Positions 26,776 through 34,916 are shown, counted from the first letter of the stretch. The stretch: 41,477 nucleotides of DNA from Flavonifractor plautii ATCC 29863 (GCF_000239295.1 NZ_JH417696.1:1-41477); one strand, 5' to 3'. The notes: generated by a model from the sequence alone, not told the origin. Numbers and translations are program-made.

Positions 26776-26807
26776 GCCGCTCTGGGACGTTTTTAGGAGG
26801 GATCGGA

Positions 26808-28142
26808 GTGAAGCGGAGCTTTTTCCAGTATGTGAGCCTGAATGTGCTGGGCGCGCTGGGCCTGTCCGGCTACATCCTGGCCGACACCCTGTTTGTGGCC
26901 CACCGGCTGGGCACCGACGGGCTGGCGGCCCTCAACCTGGCCATCTCGGTCTTCGGCCTCATCAACGGGCTGGGGCTGATGCTGGGCATTGGCGGGGCCA
27001 CCCGGTACGCCATCTGCCGCACCCAGGGGGACGGCGTGCGGGCCGACCGCGCCTTCTCCCGCGCCCTGGCCTGCGGCGGGACGCTGGGCGGGCTACTGGC
27101 GCTGGCCGGTCTGCTGTGGGCCGTGCCGCTGGCCCGCCTGCTGGGGGCGGAGGGAGCCATCCTGCCCATGTGCTCGGTCTATCTGCGCACGGTGCTCCTC
27201 TTTGCCCCCTGCTTCCTGCTCAACCACATTCTCACCGCCTTCGTGCGCAACGACGGCAATCCCAAGCTGGCCATGGCCGCCATGCTGCTGGGCAGCCTGT
27301 CCAACATTGTGCTGGACTATGTGTTCCTCTACCCCATGGATATGGGCATCTTCGGCGCGGCCCTGGCCACCGGCATCGCCCCGGTAGTGGGCCTGTGCGT
27401 GTCCTCCCTGCACATCCTCACCCGCCGCAGCCGCTTCCGCCTGCGCCCCTTCCGCCCCGCCCTCCGGCCGCTGGCGGATCTGGCCGGGCTGGGCAGCGCC
27501 GCCTTTCTCAACGAGTGCTCCTCCGGCCTGGTGCTGGTGGTCTTCAACCTGCTGACCCTCCGCCTGGCGGGGACGCTGGGGGTGGCGGCCTACGGCATTG
27601 TGGCCAACCTGGCGCTGATGGCCCTCGCTCTCTTCACCGGCGTCAATCAGGGCGTCCAGCCCCTGGTCAGCCTGGCCCACGGCCGGGGGGACGCCGCCGG
27701 GGTGCGCACCCTGTGCCGCATGGCCCTGGGGCTGGCCCTGTGCGCGGGGCTGTGCATGGCCGCGCTGGCCTTCTTCGCCGCCGGGCCGCTGGTGTCCCTC
27801 TTCAACCGGGACGGAGATCCGGCGCTCCAGCAGATGGCGGAGCAGGGCCTGCGGCTCTACTTTCTGGGCTTTCCCTTTGCCGGGCTGAACCTGGTCACCG
27901 CCTCCTTCCTGGGGGCGGCGGAGCACCCCAGCCGCTCCCTCCGGCTCTCCCTGCTCCGGGGCTTTGTGGCCATCGTGGCCGCCGCCCTGCTGCTGGCCGC
28001 CCTGCTGGGCCTCACCGGCGTATGGCTGGCCTTCCCCGCCGCCGAAGGGGCCGTTCTCCTCGTCAGCCTGCGCCTCAGCCGCTCCCTCCGGCGCGCCCGG
28101 CCAGAACCCGCCCCTCAGGCCATCACCACCGCGCTCAGGTAA
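26808..28142 (+). CDS. MATE-family efflux transporter
   Basis: A 444-residue polytopic antiporter with about 12 membrane helices in two homologous halves. LNVLGALGLSGYILADTLFVAHRLGTDGLAALNLA and LGIGGATRYAICRTQGDG in the N half, and NECSSGLVLVVFN and GVNQGVQPLVSLAHGRGD in the C half, are MATE patterns. It is unrelated in composition to the MATE at 198, being native GC-rich. The start is GTG 26808 with AGGAGG at 7 nt. Control is probably through the terminator upstream. Its 3' end overlaps the convergent acetyltransferase gene by 28 bp. Substrate unknown. Confidence 0.92.
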   Translation: MKRSFFQYVSLNVLGALGLSGYILADTLFVAHRLGTDGLAALNLAISVFGLINGLGLMLGIGGATRYAICRTQGDGVRADRAFSRALACGGTLGGLLALAGLLWAVPLARLLGAEGAILPMCSVYLRTVLLFAPCFLLNHILTAFVRNDGNPKLAMAAMLLGSLSNIVLDYVFLYPMDMGIFGAALATGIAPVVGLCVSSLHILTRRSRFRLRPFRPALRPLADLAGLGSAAFLNECSSGLVLVVFNLLTLRLAGTLGVAAYGIVANLALMALALFTGVNQGVQPLVSLAHGRGDAAGVRTLCRMALGLALCAGLCMAALAFFAAGPLVSLFNRDGDPALQQMAEQGLRLYFLGFPFAGLNLVTASFLGAAEHPSRSLRLSLLRGFVAIVAAALLLAALLGLTGVWLAFPAAEGAVLLVSLRLSRSLRRARPEPAPQAITTALR

Positions 28143-28633
28143 CACGCGAATGCCCCGTACTCCGCCGGGGTCAGCGCCCGGGGGCTGGAGAGCACCACCA
28201 GCTCATGGCCCGGGTACTCCGGCCGGTAGGGGGGATGGACGTGGGGATAGGGGTTGACGGCGAAGCCGCACCTCTGGTAGAAGCCCTGCCGCCGCCGGGC
28301 GATATCGTCCACCGGCGGGTCGATCTCCAGTACCACGGTTTTCCCGTCCCGGCCCAGCTCCTCCAGCGCCTTGGCGCCGTAGCGGCGGCCCCGCAGCTCC
28401 GGACGGACGCAGAAATGCTCCACATAGCGGAAGTCCTCCGCCTCCCAGTAGAGCAGCAGCCCCACGAATTCCGCCCCATCAAAAAGCTGGATGAAATGGT
28501 ACTCCGGGTGGGACAGGACGGCCCGCTGCTCATCGGGCAGCCGCTGCTCGTGGCGGGGAAAGCTGGCCTCGTAGAGGGCCATCGCCCTTCCAAACGCCGG
28601 TTCCTCCGGCTGTGTCAGCCGTCTCCATTCCAT
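28115..28633 (-). CDS. GNAT-family N-acetyltransferase
   Basis: A 172-residue GNAT acetyltransferase. The central strand and pyrophosphate loop are visible as RYVEHFCVRPELRGRRYGAKAL (about 69-90), the acetyl-CoA-binding V.P..RG.G.G pattern with RRYG in place of G.G. FYQRCGFAVNP supplies the terminal motif. Substrate unknown; it may modify small amines or peptides. The ATG at 28633 is preceded by AGGAGAGA. It converges on the MATE gene with overlapping 3' ends, so the two transcripts may be antisense at their ends. Confidence 0.88.
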   Translation of the reverse strand: MEWRRLTQPEEPAFGRAMALYEASFPRHEQRLPDEQRAVLSHPEYHFIQLFDGAEFVGLLLYWEAEDFRYVEHFCVRPELRGRRYGAKALEELGRDGKTVVLEIDPPVDDIARRRQGFYQRCGFAVNPYPHVHPPYRPEYPGHELVVLSSPRALTPAEYGAFACYLSAVVMA

Positions 28634-28655
28634 AGCAGTCTCTCCTCTCTTCTAA

Positions 28656-28686
28656 AAAATGCGCTCCCGTTTTGGGAGCGCATTTT
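28656..28686. terminator. Terminator after metY
   Basis: AAAATGCGCTCCC (28656-28668) pairs with GGGAGCGCATTTT (28674-28686), and T tracts lie on both strands. It lies 12 bp past the metY stop and separates it from the acetyltransferase gene. Confidence 0.9.
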
Positions 28687-28697
28687 ATTTTTTCTGT

Positions 28698-29981
28698 TTA
28701 CGCTCCCTCCAGGGCCTTTTCCAGGTCGGCCAGGATATCGTTCACATCCTCGATGCCCACGGAGAAGCGCACCAGGTCGGGGGCCACCCCGGCGGCGGCC
28801 AGCTCGGCGTCGCTCATCTGGCGGTGGGTGGTACTGGCGGGGTGAAGCACGCAGGTCTTGGCGTCGGCCACATGGGTGGCAATGGAGGCCAGCTCCAGGC
28901 CCGCCATGAACTTAGAGGCCGCTTCCCGGCCGCCCTTCACGCCGAAGGACACCACGCCGCAGGTGCCGTTCGGCAGGTACTTCCGGGCCCGCTCGTAGTA
29001 GGGGTCGCCCTCCAGGCCGGGGTAGCGCACCCAGCTCACCTTGGGGTGTCCCTTCAGGAACCGGGCCACGGCCAGGGCGTTTTCACAGTGCCTGGCCATG
29101 CGCAGGGGCAGGGTCTCCAGCCCCACGTTGAGCAGGTAGGCGTTCATGGGGGCGGGGATGGCGCCGAAGTCCCGCATGAGCTGGGCGGTGGCCTTGGTGA
29201 TGTAGGCTCCCTCCAGTCCGAAGCGCTCGGTATAGGTCACGCCGTGGTAGCTCTCGTCCGGGGTGGTGAGGCCGGGGAACTTGTCGGCGTGGGCTGTCCA
29301 GTCGAACCGGCCGGAGTCCACGATGGCGCCGCCCACCGCGTTGGCGTGGCCGTCCATGTACTTGGTAGTGGAATGGGTGACAATGTCGGCCCCCCACTCG
29401 AAGGGGTGGCAGTTCACCGGGGTGGCGAAGGTGTTGTCCACGATGAGGGGCACGCCGTGGGCGTGGGCCGCCCTGGCGAACTTCTCAAAGTCCAGCACGG
29501 TGAGGGCGGGGTTGGCGATGGTCTCGCCAAAGACGGCCCGGGTCTCCGGCCGGAAGGCGGCCTCCAGCTCGGCCTCGGTGCAGTCGGGGTCGACGAAGGT
29601 GAAGTCGATGCCCATGCGCTTCATCGTGACGGCGAAGAGGTTATAGGTACCGCCGTAGATGGAGGAGGAGCACACCACATGTTCCCCGCAGGAGACAATG
29701 TTAAAGATGGCGTAAAAGGAAGCCGCCTGACCGGAGGAGGTCAGCATGGCCGCGGTTCCCCCCTCCAGGGCGCAGATCTTGGCCGCCACGTGGTCATTCG
29801 TGGGGTTCTGGAGGCGGGTGTAGAAGTAGCCGCTCTCCTCCAGGTCGAAGAGGGCTCCCATCTGCTCGCCGGTGGCGTAGCGGAAGGTGGTGGACTGGAC
29901 GATGGGGATGTTGCGGGGCTCACCATTCCCGGGGGTATACCCGGCGTGGAGGCACTGGGTGCCGATGCGCTGCTGACTCAT
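28698..29981 (-). CDS. metY: O-acetylhomoserine sulfhydrylase (homocysteine synthase)
   Basis: A 427-residue Cys/Met-metabolism PLP enzyme that makes homocysteine from O-acetylhomoserine and sulfide. The PLP lysine is in THSTTKYMDGHA (Lys207). PIVQSTTFRY and YTRLQNPTNDHVAAKICALEGG near the N-terminus and LIVDNTFATP (PLP-binding Asp) are intact. The length of about 427 and the long C-terminal domain favour MetY over cystathionine gamma-synthase. The start at ATG 29981 follows AAAGGAAG. It has its own promoter inside the end of the gerM gene; no SAM-responsive leader is visible in the short 5' region. Confidence 0.94.
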   Translation of the reverse strand: MSQQRIGTQCLHAGYTPGNGEPRNIPIVQSTTFRYATGEQMGALFDLEESGYFYTRLQNPTNDHVAAKICALEGGTAAMLTSSGQAASFYAIFNIVSCGEHVVCSSSIYGGTYNLFAVTMKRMGIDFTFVDPDCTEAELEAAFRPETRAVFGETIANPALTVLDFEKFARAAHAHGVPLIVDNTFATPVNCHPFEWGADIVTHSTTKYMDGHANAVGGAIVDSGRFDWTAHADKFPGLTTPDESYHGVTYTERFGLEGAYITKATAQLMRDFGAIPAPMNAYLLNVGLETLPLRMARHCENALAVARFLKGHPKVSWVRYPGLEGDPYYERARKYLPNGTCGVVSFGVKGGREAASKFMAGLELASIATHVADAKTCVLHPASTTHRQMSDAELAAAGVAPDLVRFSVGIEDVNDILADLEKALEGA

Positions 29982-30018
29982 GGGCAGGATCTTCCTTTCC
30001 TGTTTCAGGTTGAGTGTT

Positions 30019-30047
30019 ATGCTACACCCCCGCCCGGCCCTTGTCAA
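30019..30047 (-). promoter_or_regulatory. metY promoter
   Basis: A minus-strand -35 TTGACA (30047-30042), 17-bp spacer and -10 TAGCAT (30024-30019). The -35 overlaps the stop codon of the GerMN gene. A CCCCGCCCG..CGGGCGGGG hairpin (30027-30035 with 30052-30060) spans the same site and may terminate the upstream operon. Confidence 0.7.
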
Positions 30048-30571
30048 GAGGCGGGCGGGGTGGGACTGGGCTCCGGCTCCTCCGGCGGCACATCGGTGCC
30101 GTCGGTGAGCAGCAGTCCGTCGGGACCGAGCTGCTGGACGCGGCGGTAAGGGATCTCCCTCCCCTCCACCGTCACATAGACCGACTCCACCCCCTCCACC
30201 TGGCACAGCGTAAGGGTCAGGCAGGCGTCGGCCACGGTGAGATCCACCCCGGACAGGCCGCCGTACTGCTCGGAGAGGTCCAGGTGGAGGCGGCCCTCCT
30301 CCAGTTCCCAGCTCAACAGGCGCACCCCCTCGGGGAAGGGGGTGGCGAGGCCCTGGGTCTCCGGCGGGGACAGCAGGGCGTCCACCAGGGCAGGGATGGG
30401 GTCGCCGGCGCTCCCCTCAAAGGGCTCACAGTCCAGCGGCAGGGGGGCAAAGCGGTCGGACAGGGCGGAGTAGTACACGCAGTAGCCGCCCTCCGGCTCC
30501 TCCGGGCGGGGGGCGCAGCCCCCGGCGGCCAGAGCCAGCAGACAGCCCAGCGCCGCGATGCGTCGTCTCAT
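30044..30571 (-). CDS. GerMN-domain lipoprotein
   Basis: A 175-residue lipoprotein: basic start, hydrophobic stretch, lipobox LAAGGC with Cys19. A GerMN domain (about 45-150: VDALLSPPETQGLATPFPEGVRLLSWELEEGRLHLDLS...YVTVEGREIPY) follows, then a Pro/Glu-rich tail. GerMN domains occur in spore germination protein GerM and in envelope lipoproteins next to two-component systems; exact role unknown. The start at ATG 30571 overlaps the kinase stop as ATGA. It probably works at the outer face of the membrane with the sensor kinase. Confidence 0.85.
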   Translation of the reverse strand: MRRRIAALGCLLALAAGGCAPRPEEPEGGYCVYYSALSDRFAPLPLDCEPFEGSAGDPIPALVDALLSPPETQGLATPFPEGVRLLSWELEEGRLHLDLSEQYGGLSGVDLTVADACLTLTLCQVEGVESVYVTVEGREIPYRRVQQLGPDGLLLTDGTDVPPEEPEPSPTPPAS

Positions 30572-32028
30572 CGGCCCACCTCCTCTCCGTTCCACTGGGC
30601 AAAGCTGACCTCGAAGCAGGTGCCCTCCGGCTCCCGCCGCCGGGCAGTGACGGCTCCGCCGTGCTGGAGCACCGTGTCCCGCACGATGGACAGGCCCAGG
30701 CCGGTGCCGCCGGCGGCCCGGGAGCGGGCCTTGTCCACCCGGTAAAAGCGGTCGAAGATCTTGGGCAGATCCGCCTCCGGGATGCCCACGCCGGTATCCT
30801 CCACCCGGAGGACCACCCGCCCGCCGTCGGCAGTGAGGGTGACGAGCACCCGGCCGCCGGGCAGGTTGTACTTCACCGCGTTCTCCATCAGATTGAAGGC
30901 AATCTGGTAGAGGTCGTCCTCGGTGGCCAGCACCACGCAGCCCGGCTGGAGCTTCAGCTCCAGGCTCACCTCTACCGCCCGGGCCAGGGGGGAGAGCATG
31001 TGCTCTACCCGTTCCACCACCGCCCCCACATCCACGGGGACGTCCTCCGCCGCCGGGGCGGTGTCGAGCCGTGTGAGGGTAAGCAGCTTCTCGGTGATGC
31101 GGGTGAGCCGATCAGCCTCGTCCCCGATGTCGTTGAGGAACTCCCGTGCCGTCTCGCCGTCCATGTGGTCGGCCTGGAGCAGGGAGTCGGTGAGCAGGCG
31201 GATGGAGGCCAGTGGGGTTTTGAGCTCATGGGAGGCATCGGAGACGAAGCGCCGGCGCACCTCCTCGGTGGTCTGGAGGCGGCCGGTGAGCTCGTTGAAC
31301 TCGTCGGCCAGGCGGCTGAGCTCGTCGCCGCCCCGGACGCTCACCCGGTGGCTGTACTCGCCCTCCCGTACCGTGTGGATGCCCCGCAGGAGCTGGGCGA
31401 TACGCCGGGTGAGGGCCTTGGAGAAGACCACCCCCATCACCAGCGACACCATACAGATGACGATGGAGATAAAGCGCAGGTTGGTCTGGATCCCCTGGAG
31501 CAGCGCGCCCTGCTCGGCGTCGTACTCGTAGAGGTAGACCGCCCCCTGGGTCATGGAGCGGTAGGTAATGGGCACCGCCGCCCAGCTTCGGAAGGCCCCG
31601 TCGCCGTACTCAGAGCGGAACACGTTGTTGCCCCGCAGGGCGGTGACCAGCTCCCAGAACAGGGCGTACCGCCCGGCGGTGTCGGTCCGCCCCACGCCGT
31701 CCTGGAAATCGCAGAGCACCAGGCCGTTTGGGTCGGTGACCACCACCCGGGTCACTCCCAGGCTGCCCCGCAGCAGCTCCACCGTCCGGGTGGCACCCTC
31801 GGCCGTGAGGGCCTCCGGCCCGGTGGCCAGGGCGGAGGCCAGCACCGAGGCCTGGTTGAGCATGGAGGCCTGCTTGGACTGGTAGGCCAGCTTTTCCGAC
31901 ACCACCAGGGGGTAGGTGTTGAGCAGAATCAGCACCGCCGCCACAATCACAATATAGGTCAGGGCGAACTTGGTCTGGAGGGAGCGCCAGAAGGGCACGC
32001 GCCTGACCGCGCCGCTCCCCTTATCCAT
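30568..32028 (-). CDS. Sensor histidine kinase
   Basis: A 486-residue membrane kinase. Two membrane helices (about 22-42 and 185-205) bracket an extracellular sensor of about 140 residues. HAMP follows (205-257), then HisKA with the phospho-acceptor in FVSDASHELKTPLASIR (His267), and HATPase_c with LMENAVKYN (N box), VEDTGVGIP (G1), FDRFYRVDKARS (F box) and GGTGLGLSIV (G2). It is similar in plan to WalK/PhoR kinases. The gene overlaps the response-regulator gene by 8 bp and the lipoprotein gene by 4 bp. The stimulus is not evident. Confidence 0.95.
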   Translation of the reverse strand: MDKGSGAVRRVPFWRSLQTKFALTYIVIVAAVLILLNTYPLVVSEKLAYQSKQASMLNQASVLASALATGPEALTAEGATRTVELLRGSLGVTRVVVTDPNGLVLCDFQDGVGRTDTAGRYALFWELVTALRGNNVFRSEYGDGAFRSWAAVPITYRSMTQGAVYLYEYDAEQGALLQGIQTNLRFISIVICMVSLVMGVVFSKALTRRIAQLLRGIHTVREGEYSHRVSVRGGDELSRLADEFNELTGRLQTTEEVRRRFVSDASHELKTPLASIRLLTDSLLQADHMDGETAREFLNDIGDEADRLTRITEKLLTLTRLDTAPAAEDVPVDVGAVVERVEHMLSPLARAVEVSLELKLQPGCVVLATEDDLYQIAFNLMENAVKYNLPGGRVLVTLTADGGRVVLRVEDTGVGIPEADLPKIFDRFYRVDKARSRAAGGTGLGLSIVRDTVLQHGGAVTARRREPEGTCFEVSFAQWNGEEVGR

Positions 32029-32707
32029 GCTTCAGATAGTAGCCCACGCCCCACTTGGTGAGGATATACTCCGGGTTGGCGGGGTCCAGCTCCAGCTTCT
32101 CCCGCAGGCGGCGCACGTGCACGTCCACCGTGCGGTAATCTCCGGCGTACTCATAGCCCCACACCACGTTGAGCAGGTTCTCCCGGGAGTACACCCGGCC
32201 CGGGTTGCGCAGCAGCAGCTCCATCAGGTCGAACTCCTTGGCGGTGAGATCCACGCTCTTGCCGTCCTTCCAGGCGGCCCGGGCGTCCACATCCAGGGTG
32301 ATGTGGCCCATGGACAGCCGGCCGCCGCCCCCCTGCTTCTGGGCCGCCATGCCCGCCCGGCGCAGCAGGGCCCGCACCCGGGCCTTCAGCTCCAGAATGT
32401 TGAAGGGCTTGGTGATGTAGTCGTCCGCCCCGCACTCGAAGCCGATGATCTTGTCGGTGTCCTCGCTGCGGGCGGTGAGCATGATGATGGGCACGTTGGA
32501 GAACTCCCGGATGCGCATACAGGCCTGGAGCCCGTCGATCTTGGGCATCATCAGATCCAGGATAATGAGATCGAAGGCGCCGTTCCGGGCCAGCTCCACC
32601 GCCTCCTCCCCGTCATAGCCCGCCTCCACCTGGTAGCCCTCGCTCTCCAGGTTGAACTTGATGCCCTTGACCAGCACCTTCTCGTCGTCTACCACCAGTA
32701 TTTTCAT
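32021..32707 (-). CDS. OmpR/PhoB-type response regulator
   Basis: A 228-residue regulator with a receiver domain (phospho-acceptor Asp51 in LIILDLMMP; acidic pair Asp7/Asp8; Thr78; Lys100) and a C-terminal winged helix (about 130-226: LTAKEFDLMELLLRNPGRVYSRENLLNVVWGYEY...RTVDVHVRRLREKL). All signalling residues are present. It overlaps the kinase gene by 8 bp and is overlapped (ATGA) by the HhH gene. It resembles WalR/PhoP, but targets are unknown. Confidence 0.96.
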   Translation of the reverse strand: MKILVVDDEKVLVKGIKFNLESEGYQVEAGYDGEEAVELARNGAFDLIILDLMMPKIDGLQACMRIREFSNVPIIMLTARSEDTDKIIGFECGADDYITKPFNILELKARVRALLRRAGMAAQKQGGGGRLSMGHITLDVDARAAWKDGKSVDLTAKEFDLMELLLRNPGRVYSRENLLNVVWGYEYAGDYRTVDVHVRRLREKLELDPANPEYILTKWGVGYYLKHG

Positions 32708-33120
32708 CGGTTCTCCTCCCCAGTCGTCACGTAGTCAATGAGGCCCTCCAGAATGCCCTCGCCGATGCCCGGCACCTCGGTCAGCTCCTCCGGGATGCGG
32801 AAGGGGCCGTTGGCCTGGCGGTAGGCAATGATGTCCTCCGCCCGCTTCTCCCCGATGCCCGGCAGGGTCATCAGCTCGTCCACCCCGGCGGTGTTGAGGT
32901 TGATCTTCGCCCCGCCGGCAAGGGTATCCTCCTTGCTCTGGGCGGAGGGGGAGGGCGTAGGCGCGGGCAGCGCCAGGGGCGTCTCCTGGGTCAGGGTACG
33001 CTCGGTCTCCACCCGCACGGGCTGGGGCGCGGCCTGCCCCCGAAAAAACCAGCCCGCCGCGAAGGCCGCAAAGACCGCCGCCAGCAGCAGGGCCACAAAT
33101 TCCAGTCTGGAAATCTTCAT
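32704..33120 (-). CDS. Secreted helix-hairpin-helix (ComEA-like) protein
   Basis: A 138-residue protein with one N-terminal membrane segment (about 8-24), a Pro/Ser/Thr-rich linker (about 50-70), and two HhH motifs in the ComEA arrangement (INLNTAGVDELMTLPGIGEKRAEDIIAYR and FRIPEELTEVPGIGEGILEGL). In competent bacteria ComEA binds incoming DNA on the outer face of the membrane. Lacking comEB/comEC next to it, a DNA-uptake role is inferred only from the fold. It is the first gene of the kinase operon, joined to the regulator gene by ATGA. Confidence 0.88.
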   Translation of the reverse strand: MKISRLEFVALLLAAVFAAFAAGWFFRGQAAPQPVRVETERTLTQETPLALPAPTPSPSAQSKEDTLAGGAKINLNTAGVDELMTLPGIGEKRAEDIIAYRQANGPFRIPEELTEVPGIGEGILEGLIDYVTTGEENR

Positions 33121-33141
33121 CTTTTTGTATCCCCCTCCCCG

Positions 33142-33191
33142 TTGCGTCCCGGTCCGGGGTTTGTTATAATAGCCATACCGTTATTATAACA
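33142..33191. promoter_or_regulatory. Back-to-back promoters between the ComEA-like operon and the carboxypeptidase gene
   Basis: Plus strand: -35 TTGCGT (33142-33147), 17 bp, extended -10 TGT-TATAAT (33162-33170). Minus strand: extended -10 TGT-TATAAT (33191-33183) without an obvious -35. The two -10 boxes form an inverted repeat GTTATAATA (33163-33171) / TATTATAAC (33182-33190), so one protein could cover both. Confidence 0.6.
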
Positions 33192-33210
33192 TAGTCAAAT
33201 GGAGTTTCCT

Positions 33211-34608
33211 ATGAAAAAATCACGACTGCTTTCCGTTTTACTCTGCCTCGCCCTGCTCTCGGGGCTGCTGACCACCTTTGCCTCCGCTGCGGACAGCGGC
33301 AGCGCCATTCTGGACGAGATGGACGTCAACGCCAAGGCCGCCGTTCTGGTGGACCCCGACACCGGCGAGATTCTCTACGAGAAGAACGCCCACGCGCACA
33401 ACTACCCCGCCTCCATCACCAAGGTGATGACCTGCCTGCTCACCCTGGAGGCGGTGGACCGGGGAGAGCTGTCCCTGGAGCAGACCGTCACCGCCAGCTC
33501 CGCCCTTCACACCGGCATCGGGGAGGGCGCTTCCACGGCCGATATCAAAGAGGGGGAACAGATCCGCATCATCGACCTGCTCTACGCCGCCCTGATCCCC
33601 TCGGCCAACGAGGCGTGCAACGTCATGGCAGAGGCGGTGAGCGGCGATGTGGCCTCCTTCGTGGAGCTCATGAACACCCGGGCCGCCGAGCTGGGCATGG
33701 AGGACACCCACTTCTCCAATACCCACGGCTACCACGACGATGACCACTACACCAGCGCCTACGACATCTACCTCATGTGCCGGGAGGCCATGAAGCACGA
33801 GACCTTCCGCACCATCGTGGGCTCCAAGAACTACACCATGCCCGCCACCAACCTGCACCCCGAGCCGCGCATCATCCGCTCTACAAACGCGCTTATCTCC
33901 AACTTCCGCGTGGCGGGCTACATCTACGAGTACGCCACCGGCATCAAGACCGGCTCCACCCCCGAGGCGGGCTACTGCCTGGCCGCCTCCGCCACCCGGG
34001 AGAACCGGAACCTGATCTCCGTGGTCATGGGCTGTGAGCGTGAGCCGGGCACCTCCGGCAGCGAGGGCTATATCTACTTTGACGAGACCATCCGCCTGTT
34101 TAAATGGGGTTTTGCCAACTTCTCCACCCAGACCATTCTGGACAACACCAAGCGGGACATCCCGGAGGTGGAGGTCACCCTGGGCAAGGACGCCGCCTCC
34201 GTCACCCTCATGCCCGACGGGAAGCTGACCGCCCTGCTGCCCAACGACGTGTCCGCCGAGAACTTTACGTATGACTACACCCTGGAAACCCGGAGCGTGG
34301 AGGCACCGGTGGTGCAGGGGCAGGTGCTGGGCACCATCACGGCCTATTTCAACGGCAAGTCCTACGGCACCCTGGATCTGGTGGCCACCTGCTCGGTGGA
34401 GCGGGACGAGTGGGCCTACCGGCTGGACCGGATTCAGAAGTTCTTTGACAATCTGCTGGTGCGCATCCTTCTGGTGGTCATCCTGGTAGTAATCGCCGCC
34501 CTCCTGCTGCGGGTGGTGCTCTTCCGCGGCCGGGGCCGGACGGGCCGCCGGGGCTACGCCTACAGCGGCCGGGGCCGCTACACCGGCAGCCGCCGGCGCA
34601 GAGGTTAA
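33211..34608 (+). CDS. D-alanyl-D-alanine carboxypeptidase (DacA/DacF type, PBP5-like)
   Basis: A 465-residue penicillin-binding protein that trims the terminal D-alanine from wall or spore-cortex peptides. It has a signal peptide (about 1-27); active-site SITK (Ser68, Lys71), SAN (131-133) and KTG (246-248) in order; a PBP5 C-terminal beta domain (about 305-390); and a C-terminal membrane helix (about 415-440). After this helix comes an unusual 25-30 residue Arg/Gly/Tyr-rich tail (RGRGRTGRRGYAYSGRGR), which would face the cytoplasm if the helix spans once. ATG 33211 is chosen over one four codons earlier because GGAG lies 6 nt upstream. Confidence 0.94.
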   Translation: MKKSRLLSVLLCLALLSGLLTTFASAADSGSAILDEMDVNAKAAVLVDPDTGEILYEKNAHAHNYPASITKVMTCLLTLEAVDRGELSLEQTVTASSALHTGIGEGASTADIKEGEQIRIIDLLYAALIPSANEACNVMAEAVSGDVASFVELMNTRAAELGMEDTHFSNTHGYHDDDHYTSAYDIYLMCREAMKHETFRTIVGSKNYTMPATNLHPEPRIIRSTNALISNFRVAGYIYEYATGIKTGSTPEAGYCLAASATRENRNLISVVMGCEREPGTSGSEGYIYFDETIRLFKWGFANFSTQTILDNTKRDIPEVEVTLGKDAASVTLMPDGKLTALLPNDVSAENFTYDYTLETRSVEAPVVQGQVLGTITAYFNGKSYGTLDLVATCSVERDEWAYRLDRIQKFFDNLLVRILLVVILVVIAALLLRVVLFRGRGRTGRRGYAYSGRGRYTGSRRRRG

Positions 34609-34618
34609 GGTACAAAAA

Positions 34619-34648
34619 CGTGGAGGGCGGTTGATACCGCCCTCCACG
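34619..34648. terminator. Terminator hairpin after the carboxypeptidase gene (left copy)
   Basis: CGTGGAGGGCGG (34619-34630) and CCGCCCTCCACG (34637-34648) form a perfect stem. A near-identical hairpin (two differences in the 24-bp core) lies at 34917-34940 on the other side of the repeat element. Confidence 0.85.
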
Positions 34649-34916
34649 CAGCCTGTCGAAAAAGACTTTTCGACAGGCTGCTAAACTTTTTGAACCTGCA
34701 AAACAGGTTCAAAAAGTTACTTGATCCAACGCGAACGGCCCAGGCCGGTCTCTCTTGGCCTGTGGCCAATTCACCTTCAGGGAACCCTGACGGTTCATCT
34801 CCGCACCAAGCGCCGCCGCAAGCGGCGGTTGTGCTCCGAATCGCCCTGCGGGGCAGCCTTTCACACTATCCTTCCCTCCGAATCCTTCGACAAGAGGTTT
34901 TATCGACAGTCTCTGG
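34649..34916 (+). repeat. MITE-like dispersed repeat, copy 1
   Basis: A 268-bp noncoding element. The left end CAGCCTGTCGAAAAAG belongs to a 14-bp inverted repeat (34649-34662 with 34667-34680). The right end reads TATCGACAG (34901-34909). Inside is a perfect 15-bp hairpin AACTTTTTGAACCTG (34684-34698 with 34704-34718). The blocks TTGAACCT.., TGATCcAACGCGAA, CCCTGACGGTT and TTTCACAC.AT..TTCCCTCCGAA recur in the same order in copy 3 (reverse strand, 38121-38281). A longer middle part is unique to this copy. It has no transposase and sits between convergent genes. Confidence 0.8.

Noticed and set aside
29982-30018. SAM riboswitch or Met-type T-box before metY
   Set aside because: The promoter lies within about 40-65 bp of the start codon, too little room for either leader, and no conserved core is visible.
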